Below, piece after piece: positions 16,002-23,788 of a stretch of DNA of 33,143 bases; within the stretch, counting starts at the first letter, position 1, and every line of letters starts with the position of its first letter. Source of the DNA: Elusimicrobiaceae bacterium (GTDB lineage: Bacteria > Elusimicrobiota > Elusimicrobia > Elusimicrobiales > Elusimicrobiaceae); contig JAEEIL010000038.1 in NCBI GenBank assembly GCA_016281355.1, forward strand, positions 1 to 33,143. Direction: 5' to 3'. Below the pieces are notes generated by a model. It worked only from the letters and a program-made list of their open reading frames with translations. It was not told the origin of the DNA and searched no databases. Made by a program: the position numbers and the translations under genes.

Positions 16002-16500
16002 AATTATCTAACCTCGCTTTTTCAATAACTGCAGGGTTTGTTCTATTTATAGAAAAAGTATAACACTCTTCCACATCATCTTCCTGGTTATAAAAACGGC
16101 AAGTCGTAGATGCTAAAACAGAATCCCCCACCCCACCTATTACATACTGACAATCCAAAACGGCATCACCACCCCATAAAGAATAATCAGTTGAAGATCC
16201 CGGGCGAAACCCCCATCTCCCGGCGGCATTTTGCAAATACACATAACCTTGTTCTGTGTCCTCTTGGGTTAACTTTTGATAATTTTCCACATTAAAAACA
16301 CCGGAAATAGGATCTGCTTCGTGTACTTCATTATACAATTTTACTGCTGTTGTTAATTCTACTAAACCTATTTTCGCTTTCTCCATTTGGTTTGTCATAG
16401 CAGAATTTTTGAAAGACGGCGCGACAAGCAAAGCCAACACTGCAATAATCAAAGTAACGACGACAACTTCAATTAAAGTAAACCCTTTCTTGTTTATCAT
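15994..16500 (-). CDS. Prepilin (GspG/PilA-like), first of the prepilin run
   Basis: A 168-aa prepilin with leader MINKKG and mature start FTLIEVVVVTLIIAVLALLVAPSFKNSAMTNQMEKAKIGLVELTTAVKLYNEVH, Glu5 present. The globular part contains GYVYLQNAAGRWGFRP and cysteines in LDCQYVIG, TTCRFY, EECYTF and LDNCE. I chose ATG 16500, which follows the pilC stop by one base and has a GGGGGAT ribosome site, instead of the in-frame start at 16563, which would put 21 non-pilin residues inside pilC. Being the first after pilC, as gspG follows gspF, it is a candidate for the main subunit. Confidence 0.82.
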   Translation of the reverse strand: MINKKGFTLIEVVVVTLIIAVLALLVAPSFKNSAMTNQMEKAKIGLVELTTAVKLYNEVHEADPISGVFNVENYQKLTQEDTEQGYVYLQNAAGRWGFRPGSSTDYSLWGGDAVLDCQYVIGGVGDSVLASTTCRFYNQEDDVEECYTFSINRTNPAVIEKARLDNCE

Positions 16501-16501
16501 A

Positions 16502-17728
16502 TTATCCCCCAATCTGAGACATCTTAAATATCGGCAAGAAGATAGACAAAACAATAACTGCAATAATCGAACCTATGCCTACAATTAAAATTGGGTCAAT
16601 CAAAGCTGAGAAACGTGCCAAGAATTGGTTAACCTGTTCCTGATAAAAGGCAGATAGAGTTTCCATAATACTTGGCAAACGGCCTGATTCTTCACCCATG
16701 AGCATCATTTCTGTCATTAAACCGGGGAAAACTCTCGTTTTTCTAAAAGACTCTGATAAACTTTTACCTGATGCGACCTCATTTTTAGAATAAGTAATTG
16801 CATTTTTAATAATAACATTACCTACGAAAGATTCTTCCATAACTGTCAAAACGTTGATGATACTCACACCGCTGTTTAACAAAGTAGACATATTATTGAG
16901 CAACTTTTCAAAGTAAATGTTAGAAATAAATTTTCCGAATATCGGCATAGTTAAATGAAATTTATGCCAAACTTTTTTGCCGGAAGGTGTCGAAATGACC
17001 ATATAAAAAATAAATATTGCAAGGCCTATCAGTACAAGAATTAAAAACCAATGATCTGCCACCCCATTTGATACTTTTAAAACAATTTTTGTTATTGTAG
17101 GAAGTTCTATATCGAAATCTTTAAAAATCTCAGCAAATGTAGGAACTATACCAACAACAAAGTAAACCAAGACACCCATTGCCATAACGAACAAAACTGC
17201 AGGATATGAAACAGCGGTGACAATTTTACTCTTTAATGCTTCCTTAGCTTTGACATATTTTGCAACCTGCATCAAAGCATCTGCTAAATGACCGCCAACT
17301 TCACCGGCCTCAACCATAGAGATCCATGTGTGGTCAAATACTTTGGGATATTTATCCAAAGCTTCGTGCATAGAATTACCGCCTGCGATATCACGTGCAA
17401 CAGCAACTAAAACCGGCCCAAAACTTCTATCAGTAGAATATTCACCAAGGAGTGAAATAGCCCTAATTAACGGAACACCGCCGCTAAGCAATGTGGAGAG
17501 TTGTTCTGCAAAGAAAGCCAAAACGTGGCCGCTTGGCCTTTTGGAACCAACGCGTGCAGAGCCGAACATGGATGATAATGACGTTTTTGTCTTTTCAGGT
17601 TTTATTTCCAAAACAATAAAATTTTTCATCTGTAAGGCATAAATAGCCTTTTCCATAGTGTCAGCAGTTATGGAACTTCTGATATACTTCCCATTAGTAT
17701 CTTGAACTGTACAATTAAACTTCGGCAT
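16502..17728 (-). CDS. pilC: Inner-membrane platform protein PilC/GspF
   Basis: A 408-aa polytopic inner-membrane protein that connects the assembly ATPase to pilin polymerisation. The N-terminal segment (1-45, KFNCTVQDTNGKYIRSSITADTMEKAIYAL) is the family's small cytosolic domain. Two T2SSF domains follow, each starting with the typical AFFAEQLSTLLSGGVPLIRAISLLGEY and FEKLLNNMSTLLNSGVSIINVLTVMEE motifs. Each ends with MVEAGEVGGHLADAL or LMGEESGRLPSIMETLSAFYQEQVN. Transmembrane helices lie at about 170-195, 225-247 and 375-400. It lies directly after the ATPase gene and before the prepilins, the standard order. Confidence 0.94.
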   Translation of the reverse strand: MPKFNCTVQDTNGKYIRSSITADTMEKAIYALQMKNFIVLEIKPEKTKTSLSSMFGSARVGSKRPSGHVLAFFAEQLSTLLSGGVPLIRAISLLGEYSTDRSFGPVLVAVARDIAGGNSMHEALDKYPKVFDHTWISMVEAGEVGGHLADALMQVAKYVKAKEALKSKIVTAVSYPAVLFVMAMGVLVYFVVGIVPTFAEIFKDFDIELPTITKIVLKVSNGVADHWFLILVLIGLAIFIFYMVISTPSGKKVWHKFHLTMPIFGKFISNIYFEKLLNNMSTLLNSGVSIINVLTVMEESFVGNVIIKNAITYSKNEVASGKSLSESFRKTRVFPGLMTEMMLMGEESGRLPSIMETLSAFYQEQVNQFLARFSALIDPILIVGIGSIIAVIVLSIFLPIFKMSQIGG

Positions 17729-17739
17729 ATCTTCTCCTT

Positions 17740-19479
17740 TTATTCATTTGCTAAAGTAACGGAAAGAACTTCTTCCACCGTAGTAATACCCGTTACAGCT
17801 TTTCTCCAACCGCTCGCACGTAAATTCCAAGCCCCTGTACTTTGAGCAGCCTTTTTAAGTTCAATTAAATCTTTAGTCTGATAAATAGTGTTACGCATGT
17901 TTTCGTTAATTTTAAATACTTCATAAATTGCTTTTCTGCCCATATATCCTGTACCGGAACATTTCGGGCAACCTGACGCTTTGAAGAAAGTCCAAGTCGG
18001 CCTATCTTTAGAAGGTAAACCTGATTCCCTTAAAACCTGATCTATAGTACTTGGCCCCGGTACATACGGTACTTTACAATAAGGACATAATACCCTAACC
18101 AAACGCTGGGCAGCCACCAATGCAAGCGAACTGGCAAGTAAGAACGGTTCTATACCCATATCAATCAAACGGGGTACTGCACCGATGGCCTCATTTGTGT
18201 GCAAAGTGGAAAACACCAAGTGACCGGTCAAGGCTGCCTTTAAACAAGCCTCTGCAGTTTCAGAGTCCCTGACTTCACCGACCAGTATTACATCCGGGTC
18301 TTGACGCAAGAAAGAACGCAAACCAGCAGCAAAAGTTAAACCTATTTGAGGTTTAACTTGCACCTGGCTAATACCGGAGAGTTTATATTCTACCGGGTCT
18401 TCCAAAGTCATAAAATTAAATTCTGTACTTTTTATTGATGTTAAAACTGCGTTTAATGTAGTAGTTTTACCGGAACCTGTAGGACCGGTTAAGAAAATCA
18501 AACCGTGGGGTAAAGCAGCTGCTTCCAAGAAATCTTTTTTCTGTCTAGGTTCAAAACCTAATTTATCAATATTCAATTCACTGCTACCCTTATCCAAAAT
18601 ACGAATAACTAACTTTTCGCCGAAAACCGTAGGACATACTGAAACACGGAATTCTACTGTTCTATTTTGGAATTTTACTGCGAAACTTCCGTCTTGCGGT
18701 AAACGTTTTTCCGCGATATCAAGTTTTGATAAAATTTTTATACGGGAAATGATGGCCCCAACGTCTTCTTTTGCCGGGGAAGTTCTTTCATACAAAGAAC
18801 CGTCAATCCTAAAACGCAAACTGACCCTTTCATCAAACAGTTCCAAGTGAATATCAGACACCCTTTCAGTTAACGCTTGACGTAAAATAGCGTTAACCAT
18901 TTTAACATAATGGGCACCTGCACCGGAAAATTCCCTATCTAAGTCAATTTTTGCACCCGGGGCAGAAAGTTCATCTAAACTTTCGCCATCGGATACTTCT
19001 GTTTCTTCTTTAGCCTCGGAAATAACTTCCGCGAGTAAATCTTTTTTAGAGTAAAATGCATCGAGTGCTTGAAATAATTGTGACTTGCTTGCTATAAACG
19101 GTTGTATTTCAAGGCCACTCATCATGCGTAAATTGTCCAACAAAAATACGTTGGAAGGATCGTTCAAAGCAACTGCTAAAGTTCCGTCTTCCACGAATAA
19201 TGGTAATACGACATTTTCGCGGGCATACTTCTCCGGAACATACTTAGCTAGATTTTGATCTTTTTCAGGTATCAAAATGCCATTTTGCTTACTGGCATAA
19301 GGTACTGAAAGTTGTTTAGACATTGCTTGGATAAGTTCTTCTTCTTTGACGATGTCCAAAGCGACCAAGGCTTCGTTTAAAGAAACTTCGTTTTGTTTTG
19401 CATGCAGTTCGGCTTTATTTAAACCTTCCTTAGTTAACTTACCGCTTTCTATAAGAATATCTATCAACTGTTTTGCCAT
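17740..19479 (-). CDS. pilB: Type IV pilus / type II secretion assembly ATPase PilB/GspE
   Basis: A 579-aa hexameric ATPase of the GspE/PilB family that powers pilus or pseudopilus extension. The N-terminal MshEN-like domain (about 1-150: LIDILIESGKLTKEGLNKAELHAK, YVPEKYARENVVLPLFVEDGTLAVALNDP) is followed by ALTERVSDIHLE, the Walker A GPTGSGKTT (near residue 330), the Asp box and FMTLEDPVEY, Walker B DPDVILVGEVRDSETAE and the His box ALTGHLVFSTLHTN. The C-terminal zinc site is a CPYC...CPKC pair followed by GTGYMGRKAIYEV. All motifs of an extension ATPase are present. No PilT retraction ATPase is present in the window. Confidence 0.95.
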   Translation of the reverse strand: MAKQLIDILIESGKLTKEGLNKAELHAKQNEVSLNEALVALDIVKEEELIQAMSKQLSVPYASKQNGILIPEKDQNLAKYVPEKYARENVVLPLFVEDGTLAVALNDPSNVFLLDNLRMMSGLEIQPFIASKSQLFQALDAFYSKKDLLAEVISEAKEETEVSDGESLDELSAPGAKIDLDREFSGAGAHYVKMVNAILRQALTERVSDIHLELFDERVSLRFRIDGSLYERTSPAKEDVGAIISRIKILSKLDIAEKRLPQDGSFAVKFQNRTVEFRVSVCPTVFGEKLVIRILDKGSSELNIDKLGFEPRQKKDFLEAAALPHGLIFLTGPTGSGKTTTLNAVLTSIKSTEFNFMTLEDPVEYKLSGISQVQVKPQIGLTFAAGLRSFLRQDPDVILVGEVRDSETAEACLKAALTGHLVFSTLHTNEAIGAVPRLIDMGIEPFLLASSLALVAAQRLVRVLCPYCKVPYVPGPSTIDQVLRESGLPSKDRPTWTFFKASGCPKCSGTGYMGRKAIYEVFKINENMRNTIYQTKDLIELKKAAQSTGAWNLRASGWRKAVTGITTVEEVLSVTLANE

Positions 19480-19507
19480 TTTAACGATCCTTCCAATTTA
19501 AAACTGA

Positions 19508-21073
19508 TTATTCAGACAACACCGTAGGAGTTATGAAAATAACCAAGTCTGTTGTGCTCTTAGTTTTCTGTTTAGAGGTAAATAACCAACCAAGTATTGG
19601 TATTTGACCGAGTAAAGGCACTTTATAAACTGTTTCTTTTTCCGTAGATTGCAACAGACCGCCGAGAACAACTGTTTGACCGCTCTTAACGCGAACTTGT
19701 GTTGTAACGGCACGGGTAACAGTATCATAAGTATCACCCATTTCTGATGCGACAAGATCAGAATAAGAAGGAAGTACGGTTAAAGTAACATAACCTTCTT
19801 TATTTACTTGAGGTGTTACAGTTAAAGTTAAACCGACTCTCTTTCTTTCAGTACCACTGGTACTGCTTTCTGAACTTTCATTTGTTTTAGTTATTTTGCC
19901 GATTGAAGCATCCCTAGAAGATGTAACCATTGCTTGGTTATTATTCATTGTAATAACTTTAGGTTTACCTAAAGAACGGGCTTCTTGGTTTTGCATCATA
20001 GCTTGGAAAACCAAAAATACATTATCGCTATCGCCCCATGAAAGTTCCGGAGCTGTAGCATTATCAGGATCAGCAGCTCTTACACCAAAATATCTTAATA
20101 CTTTATTACCTTCTCTGGCACCAAAGTATTTCCACGGCATTTCCGTTTTACCGCCGGTTAAAGTACCTTGTATATTCCAGTGAAAACCAACATCATAACC
20201 GCTACCTTTTGAAACTTCAATTACTTGTGCTTCAATTAAAATTTGCGGTGCTTTGATATCAAGTTCATCTAAAATGCTTTCAATTTGTGGGAAAACTTCC
20301 GGAACATCTGTAATAATCATTTTGTTAGTTCTGGAATCAACAGCAATTCTCCCTTGTTTTGTAAGCACACTTTGAATAACTGCCAAAATAGCACTGCTTC
20401 CGTCACCGGAAATGGTTTGTTGGGAAGAATTATTTAATGAGAACCCAGGGCCGCCTACACCACCGCTGGAAGAACTGTCAAACACATTGAAAGAAGTACT
20501 ACCGCCATTACTAAAACTGCTGCTTGACACATCAGTAGGCATGACGGAATTTAAATCTGTCGATATAGATGTATTAGGTTGCAAAGACACATAATTTAAA
20601 GTATAAACTTTTGTTATGGTATTAGGAGCTTCCTCAGAACGATTCGTAATAACGTAAGAATCACTCTTACCAACTCTTTGATAAGTCAACCCTTGTACTC
20701 TTAAAAGAGTATCTAACGCTTCACGGACAGTAACATTTGTTAAAGAGGCAGAAATTTTCTTGCCTGAAAATTCTTCCCCCATAATAAAGTTAATCCTTGA
20801 TTGAGCGGAAATACTGTTTAAGAAAGTACCTATAGGAACATTGTTTACCCTGATAGTTACTTTTCTGTCTAACGGAGAGACTGCATCTGCCCGCTTATAT
20901 AAGGAAGGTTCTGTCCCTTGGCTTATTCTGCCATTGGATTCTTCCCCGTAATCATCTACTACGTCTACCTTCGGGCCTGATGTAGTTTTCGTTCCTTGTG
21001 CCAAGGCAACTTGAGAACACAATTGAAACGAAGCAAACACCAGTACCAAAGTGAGTGCTATACTTTTTTTCAT
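19508..21073 (-). CDS. pilQ: Outer-membrane secretin (PilQ/GspD family)
   Basis: A 521-aa secretin with a Sec signal peptide (about 1-25). Domain order: an STN-like N-domain (about 68-150: VTIRVNNVPIGTFLNSISAQSRINFIMGEEF), an N1/NolW-like domain interrupted by a Ser/Gly-rich insert (about 175-220), then RIAVDSRTNKMIITDVPEVFPQIESILDELDIKAPQILIEAQVIEV, and the C-terminal secretin pore ending VRVKSGQTVVLGGLLQSTEKETVYKVPLLGQIPILGWLFTSKQKTKSTTDLVIFITPTVL. This is the usual secretin signature. It forms the channel for the pilus or secreted cargo. No AMIN domains are seen, so it is shorter than proteobacterial PilQ. It follows the PilP-like gene, as in pilMNOPQ. Confidence 0.93.
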   Translation of the reverse strand: MKKSIALTLVLVFASFQLCSQVALAQGTKTTSGPKVDVVDDYGEESNGRISQGTEPSLYKRADAVSPLDRKVTIRVNNVPIGTFLNSISAQSRINFIMGEEFSGKKISASLTNVTVREALDTLLRVQGLTYQRVGKSDSYVITNRSEEAPNTITKVYTLNYVSLQPNTSISTDLNSVMPTDVSSSSFSNGGSTSFNVFDSSSSGGVGGPGFSLNNSSQQTISGDGSSAILAVIQSVLTKQGRIAVDSRTNKMIITDVPEVFPQIESILDELDIKAPQILIEAQVIEVSKGSGYDVGFHWNIQGTLTGGKTEMPWKYFGAREGNKVLRYFGVRAADPDNATAPELSWGDSDNVFLVFQAMMQNQEARSLGKPKVITMNNNQAMVTSSRDASIGKITKTNESSESSTSGTERKRVGLTLTVTPQVNKEGYVTLTVLPSYSDLVASEMGDTYDTVTRAVTTQVRVKSGQTVVLGGLLQSTEKETVYKVPLLGQIPILGWLFTSKQKTKSTTDLVIFITPTVLSE

Positions 21074-21104
21074 TACTTCCTCCTAATTTTTAAACTACAA
21101 ATCT

Positions 21105-21602
21105 TTACAACAAAGGCAATTTTCGTTGAAACCTTTGCCCTTTATATGTAAACCAAACGGAATCATCCGTAATGGATACAACTTTCGCTCCTAAAACTTT
21201 AGAGCCAATATTAACTACTTCACCGTTAACAATAGCTTCTTTACCTAAAATACCGTCAACGCGAATCTTATACATAATAGCACGGGCCGGGTAACGCCTT
21301 ATTTCATCTTCAAGAATTTTTTGCCTCATTAAACGCTCTCTTTCCAATTCCGCCTGACGTCTGCGTTCCGCCTCTTCTTCAGCCAATCTGCGTTGTTCGG
21401 CTTTTTTAGCTTGGTCTATTTTAATAACTTCTTCTTTAGATAAAAATGGGTTTCTTTTACCGGGATTAAAAGAAACTTTTTTAGCCCCTGCCGCACTTTT
21501 AAAGCCTGCATTTGCCTTGTCATTCTTTATATTTTGGGCATTAACAATAGCCCCAAAACATAAACTCAAGACTATAAAGGTATATATAAGTTTATTTTTC
21601 AT
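21105..21602 (-). CDS. PilP-like periplasmic protein
   Basis: A 165-aa protein with a signal peptide (about 1-22) or N-terminal anchor, a motif FNPGKRNPFLSKEE (about 46-58) that resembles the RDPF region of PilP, a highly charged, Arg/Glu-rich helix (about 66-100, AEQRRLAEEEAERRRQAELERERLMRQ), and a C-terminal small beta domain (about 105-165: MYKIRVDGILGKEAIVNGEVVNIGSKVLGAKVVSITDDSVWFTYKGQRFQRKLPLL). The beta domain has the shape of PilP/GspC homology-region domains, which contact the secretin. Its position between the PilO-like gene and the secretin supports the same assignment. It has a GGAGG site and overlaps the PilO-like gene's stop. Confidence 0.78.
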   Translation of the reverse strand: MKNKLIYTFIVLSLCFGAIVNAQNIKNDKANAGFKSAAGAKKVSFNPGKRNPFLSKEEVIKIDQAKKAEQRRLAEEEAERRRQAELERERLMRQKILEDEIRRYPARAIMYKIRVDGILGKEAIVNGEVVNIGSKVLGAKVVSITDDSVWFTYKGQRFQRKLPLL

Positions 21603-22191
21603 TCTTGCCTCCTACAAAAGTAGGAAAATCTTTATCCTGTATAAAAACGGTATTGGTATTAAAAGTGACATTTAATTTTTCCGTTGTTTCCCCTTGTTTA
21701 CGGCTTATTCTTAAATCAGATACGCGCATAAAAGTAGGGCTGTTTTCTATTGTTTCCATAAGACGCCCTAATTGGTCAAAAGTAATATCCCCCTTAACAG
21801 GAATAGTCGATATCGTAAATACACCATCGGAATTTTGGATTTCATTGCCTTTAGACCAAGAATCTTTCGGTAAACCGACTTTTTCCATTATGGAGATAAG
21901 TTCCGTCTGGTGCCAAAAAGATTTCTGCGTATTAGGTGGCAATTCCTCCGTTAATTTTTTATACTTGGCTTTACTCTTTAAATAATCTTCCCTGTTTTCC
22001 ACTTCCACTGCCTGAGCCTCCGCCTTCTTTTTCATTCCTATTATTTGATCGGATGTACCTTTATATAAGGACCAAGCAACAATAACAACTACCAATAACA
22101 CTACAAACGGCCTTAAAAAAGGTTTAAAATTCCTATCTTTTATCATCGTGGAGGCATCAGTCATGCCTGTTTTAATATCTTCTATTTTCAT
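21592..22191 (-). CDS. PilO/GspM-like inner-membrane assembly protein
   Basis: A 199-aa bitopic protein: a cytosolic N-terminus, one transmembrane helix (about 28-46, FLRPFVVLLVVVIVAWSLY), a helical coiled region (about 50-95) and a ferredoxin-like periplasmic domain (DGVFTISTIPVKGDITFDQLGRLMETIENSPTFMRVSDLRIS), as expected for PilO. I chose ATG 22191 (MKIEDIKTG), one base after the stop of the PilM-PilN gene, instead of the GTG at 22206 inside that gene, which has no ribosome site. PilN and PilO form heterodimers that link the cytosolic ring to PilP and the secretin. Confidence 0.8.
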   Translation of the reverse strand: MKIEDIKTGMTDASTMIKDRNFKPFLRPFVVLLVVVIVAWSLYKGTSDQIIGMKKKAEAQAVEVENREDYLKSKAKYKKLTEELPPNTQKSFWHQTELISIMEKVGLPKDSWSKGNEIQNSDGVFTISTIPVKGDITFDQLGRLMETIENSPTFMRVSDLRISRKQGETTEKLNVTFNTNTVFIQDKDFPTFVGGKNEK

Positions 22192-22192
22192 T

Positions 22193-23773
22193 TTACTTAT
22201 TCCCACACTTTACAATAAATTTTGTACCTAAAACAAAGGCCTCGCCTCTGTTTTTTATCGCACTATCGGTATTATAAGTTATATTTGCTGTATTTTTACA
22301 TAAATCGGCGAAATCCAAGTCAGAAGATAAATTAGATTTGAATTTATCACCCAAAACCAATTCCTCTTTATTACCGGAAATACTGCTGGCCACGCCTTCT
22401 ATTGCCAAAGTGGCATTGCTTTTTTTGATATCAAAATTATAAGGATAATCTATAACTACCCCTGAAAGCCAAATATCTTCAGGCAAAGTCCTCGGCAACG
22501 CGGAAAGTTTTTTAGTAAAGTACGGATCAACTAATAAATTTTCCAATTTCTTAGTATTACTTTTCAAATTCGCAACCCTTGCTTTAATTTGGTCTGCATA
22601 CAATCCCTGAAAATCCGTCACCTCTTTCTGATCTTTTTTACTAGCCTTTAATTGAACCGTAGTAATAACAGATGATATTTGCATGAATAAAATATAAAGT
22701 ATTATTAACACGGAAACAGCACCTGCAATCAGCCAAGCAAACATTGTGGCACCGATTTCTTCATCGCTGGAACGGTTACTCTTATAAAAGTCTATATCAG
22801 GTACTTTTTTATTAACAAATTTGAGACAGGCACCTAAAACAGCCATTTCCGAAAAACCTTCCACTTTAAAACCGAAAACCTCGCTTATTTTGCTTGTTCT
22901 AACGTGTTGTTTGACTTCCCCTTCAACTATGTATACCCAAAAGTCCCCATCATCGGAAACTATAGCAACATCTTCAAAAGGATTCCTTTCAAGTTGTTTG
23001 GAAATAAAATCCATACAATTTGTAATTTCCAAACGGTTTCTTGCCCCCAAGGCTTTTTGAACTTCAACTTCCCTAGACATCAAAGGAACTTCGTTTAATG
23101 CAAACAGAAATTGCCCGTGGTTAGAAGTAAAATTTGCATATATAATACCTTTTTGCTCAGAGTTATCTTTATCTACTTGTGTTAAAAGACGATAGGTAGA
23201 TATAGCGGAACATTCCACAGAAACCAAGTTAAGCCCTATTTTTTTCATGCCGGATTCTAACGCAGAAATTATTTTGGCTGAAGTCATGCAAAAAACTACG
23301 CCGAGTTTCTGGGTTTTGCTTAAAGGTGCATTGAAAGGATAAACATAAAAGTCATATACACCCTTTTCAAAAGGATAATGTATATACTTTCTTGCCTGCA
23401 GGGGTATTGTTTGTTTCCAATAAGCGCGGGCTATATTTTGAATTACGAAATGCCTGTGAATACAAAAAGCAGGATCCAGAGAAATAACAACATTTTTCGT
23501 ATTAAAATCTCTATTTTCTAAAATTTTTTGTATAGGATCAAGCCAATGTTTTGTTGTAGCAAAAAAACCTTCATTTAATTCTGCAGGTTTTAAGTTTTCC
23601 TGTGGAACATCACTGATAGGTAATTTTATCAGCGAATTAACCTCCATCCCGCCTGCAACGGTAGTAACTTGCGCGACATAAACATCAGTCAAGGAAATAT
23701 GTATACCTATACATTCCACGTAATCAGAACGCTTTATGCCAGAAAATTTGTCAAAAATATTAGCTATGTCCAT
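22193..23773 (-). CDS. PilM-PilN fusion (GspL-like) assembly protein
   Basis: A 526-aa protein that joins two functions usually on separate proteins. Residues 1-325 look like the actin-fold PilM/GspL cytosolic domain (YVECIGIHISLTDVYVAQV; VVISLDPAFCIHRHFVI; YANFTSNHGQFLFAL; MAVLGACLKF). A short linker (PDIDFYKSN) leads to one transmembrane helix (343-366) and a periplasmic PilN-like part with a coiled coil (about 370-420) and a C-terminal fold. GspL has the same cytosolic-TM-periplasmic plan. The actin-like fold binds the cytosolic tail of PilN in the separate-protein system, so fusion fixes the stoichiometry. It follows the exported OmpA/FlgD-like gene and precedes the PilO-like gene by one base. 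The domain call is from pattern only. Confidence 0.78.
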   Translation of the reverse strand: MDIANIFDKFSGIKRSDYVECIGIHISLTDVYVAQVTTVAGGMEVNSLIKLPISDVPQENLKPAELNEGFFATTKHWLDPIQKILENRDFNTKNVVISLDPAFCIHRHFVIQNIARAYWKQTIPLQARKYIHYPFEKGVYDFYVYPFNAPLSKTQKLGVVFCMTSAKIISALESGMKKIGLNLVSVECSAISTYRLLTQVDKDNSEQKGIIYANFTSNHGQFLFALNEVPLMSREVEVQKALGARNRLEITNCMDFISKQLERNPFEDVAIVSDDGDFWVYIVEGEVKQHVRTSKISEVFGFKVEGFSEMAVLGACLKFVNKKVPDIDFYKSNRSSDEEIGATMFAWLIAGAVSVLIILYILFMQISSVITTVQLKASKKDQKEVTDFQGLYADQIKARVANLKSNTKKLENLLVDPYFTKKLSALPRTLPEDIWLSGVVIDYPYNFDIKKSNATLAIEGVASSISGNKEELVLGDKFKSNLSSDLDFADLCKNTANITYNTDSAIKNRGEAFVLGTKFIVKCGNK

Positions 23774-23788
23774 ATATTCCCCTAATAC

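Noticed and set aside
16501-16563. Longer N-terminus for the first prepilin
   Set aside because: It would put 21 residues before the basic leader MINKKG and lie inside pilC; the ribosome site belongs to ATG 16500.
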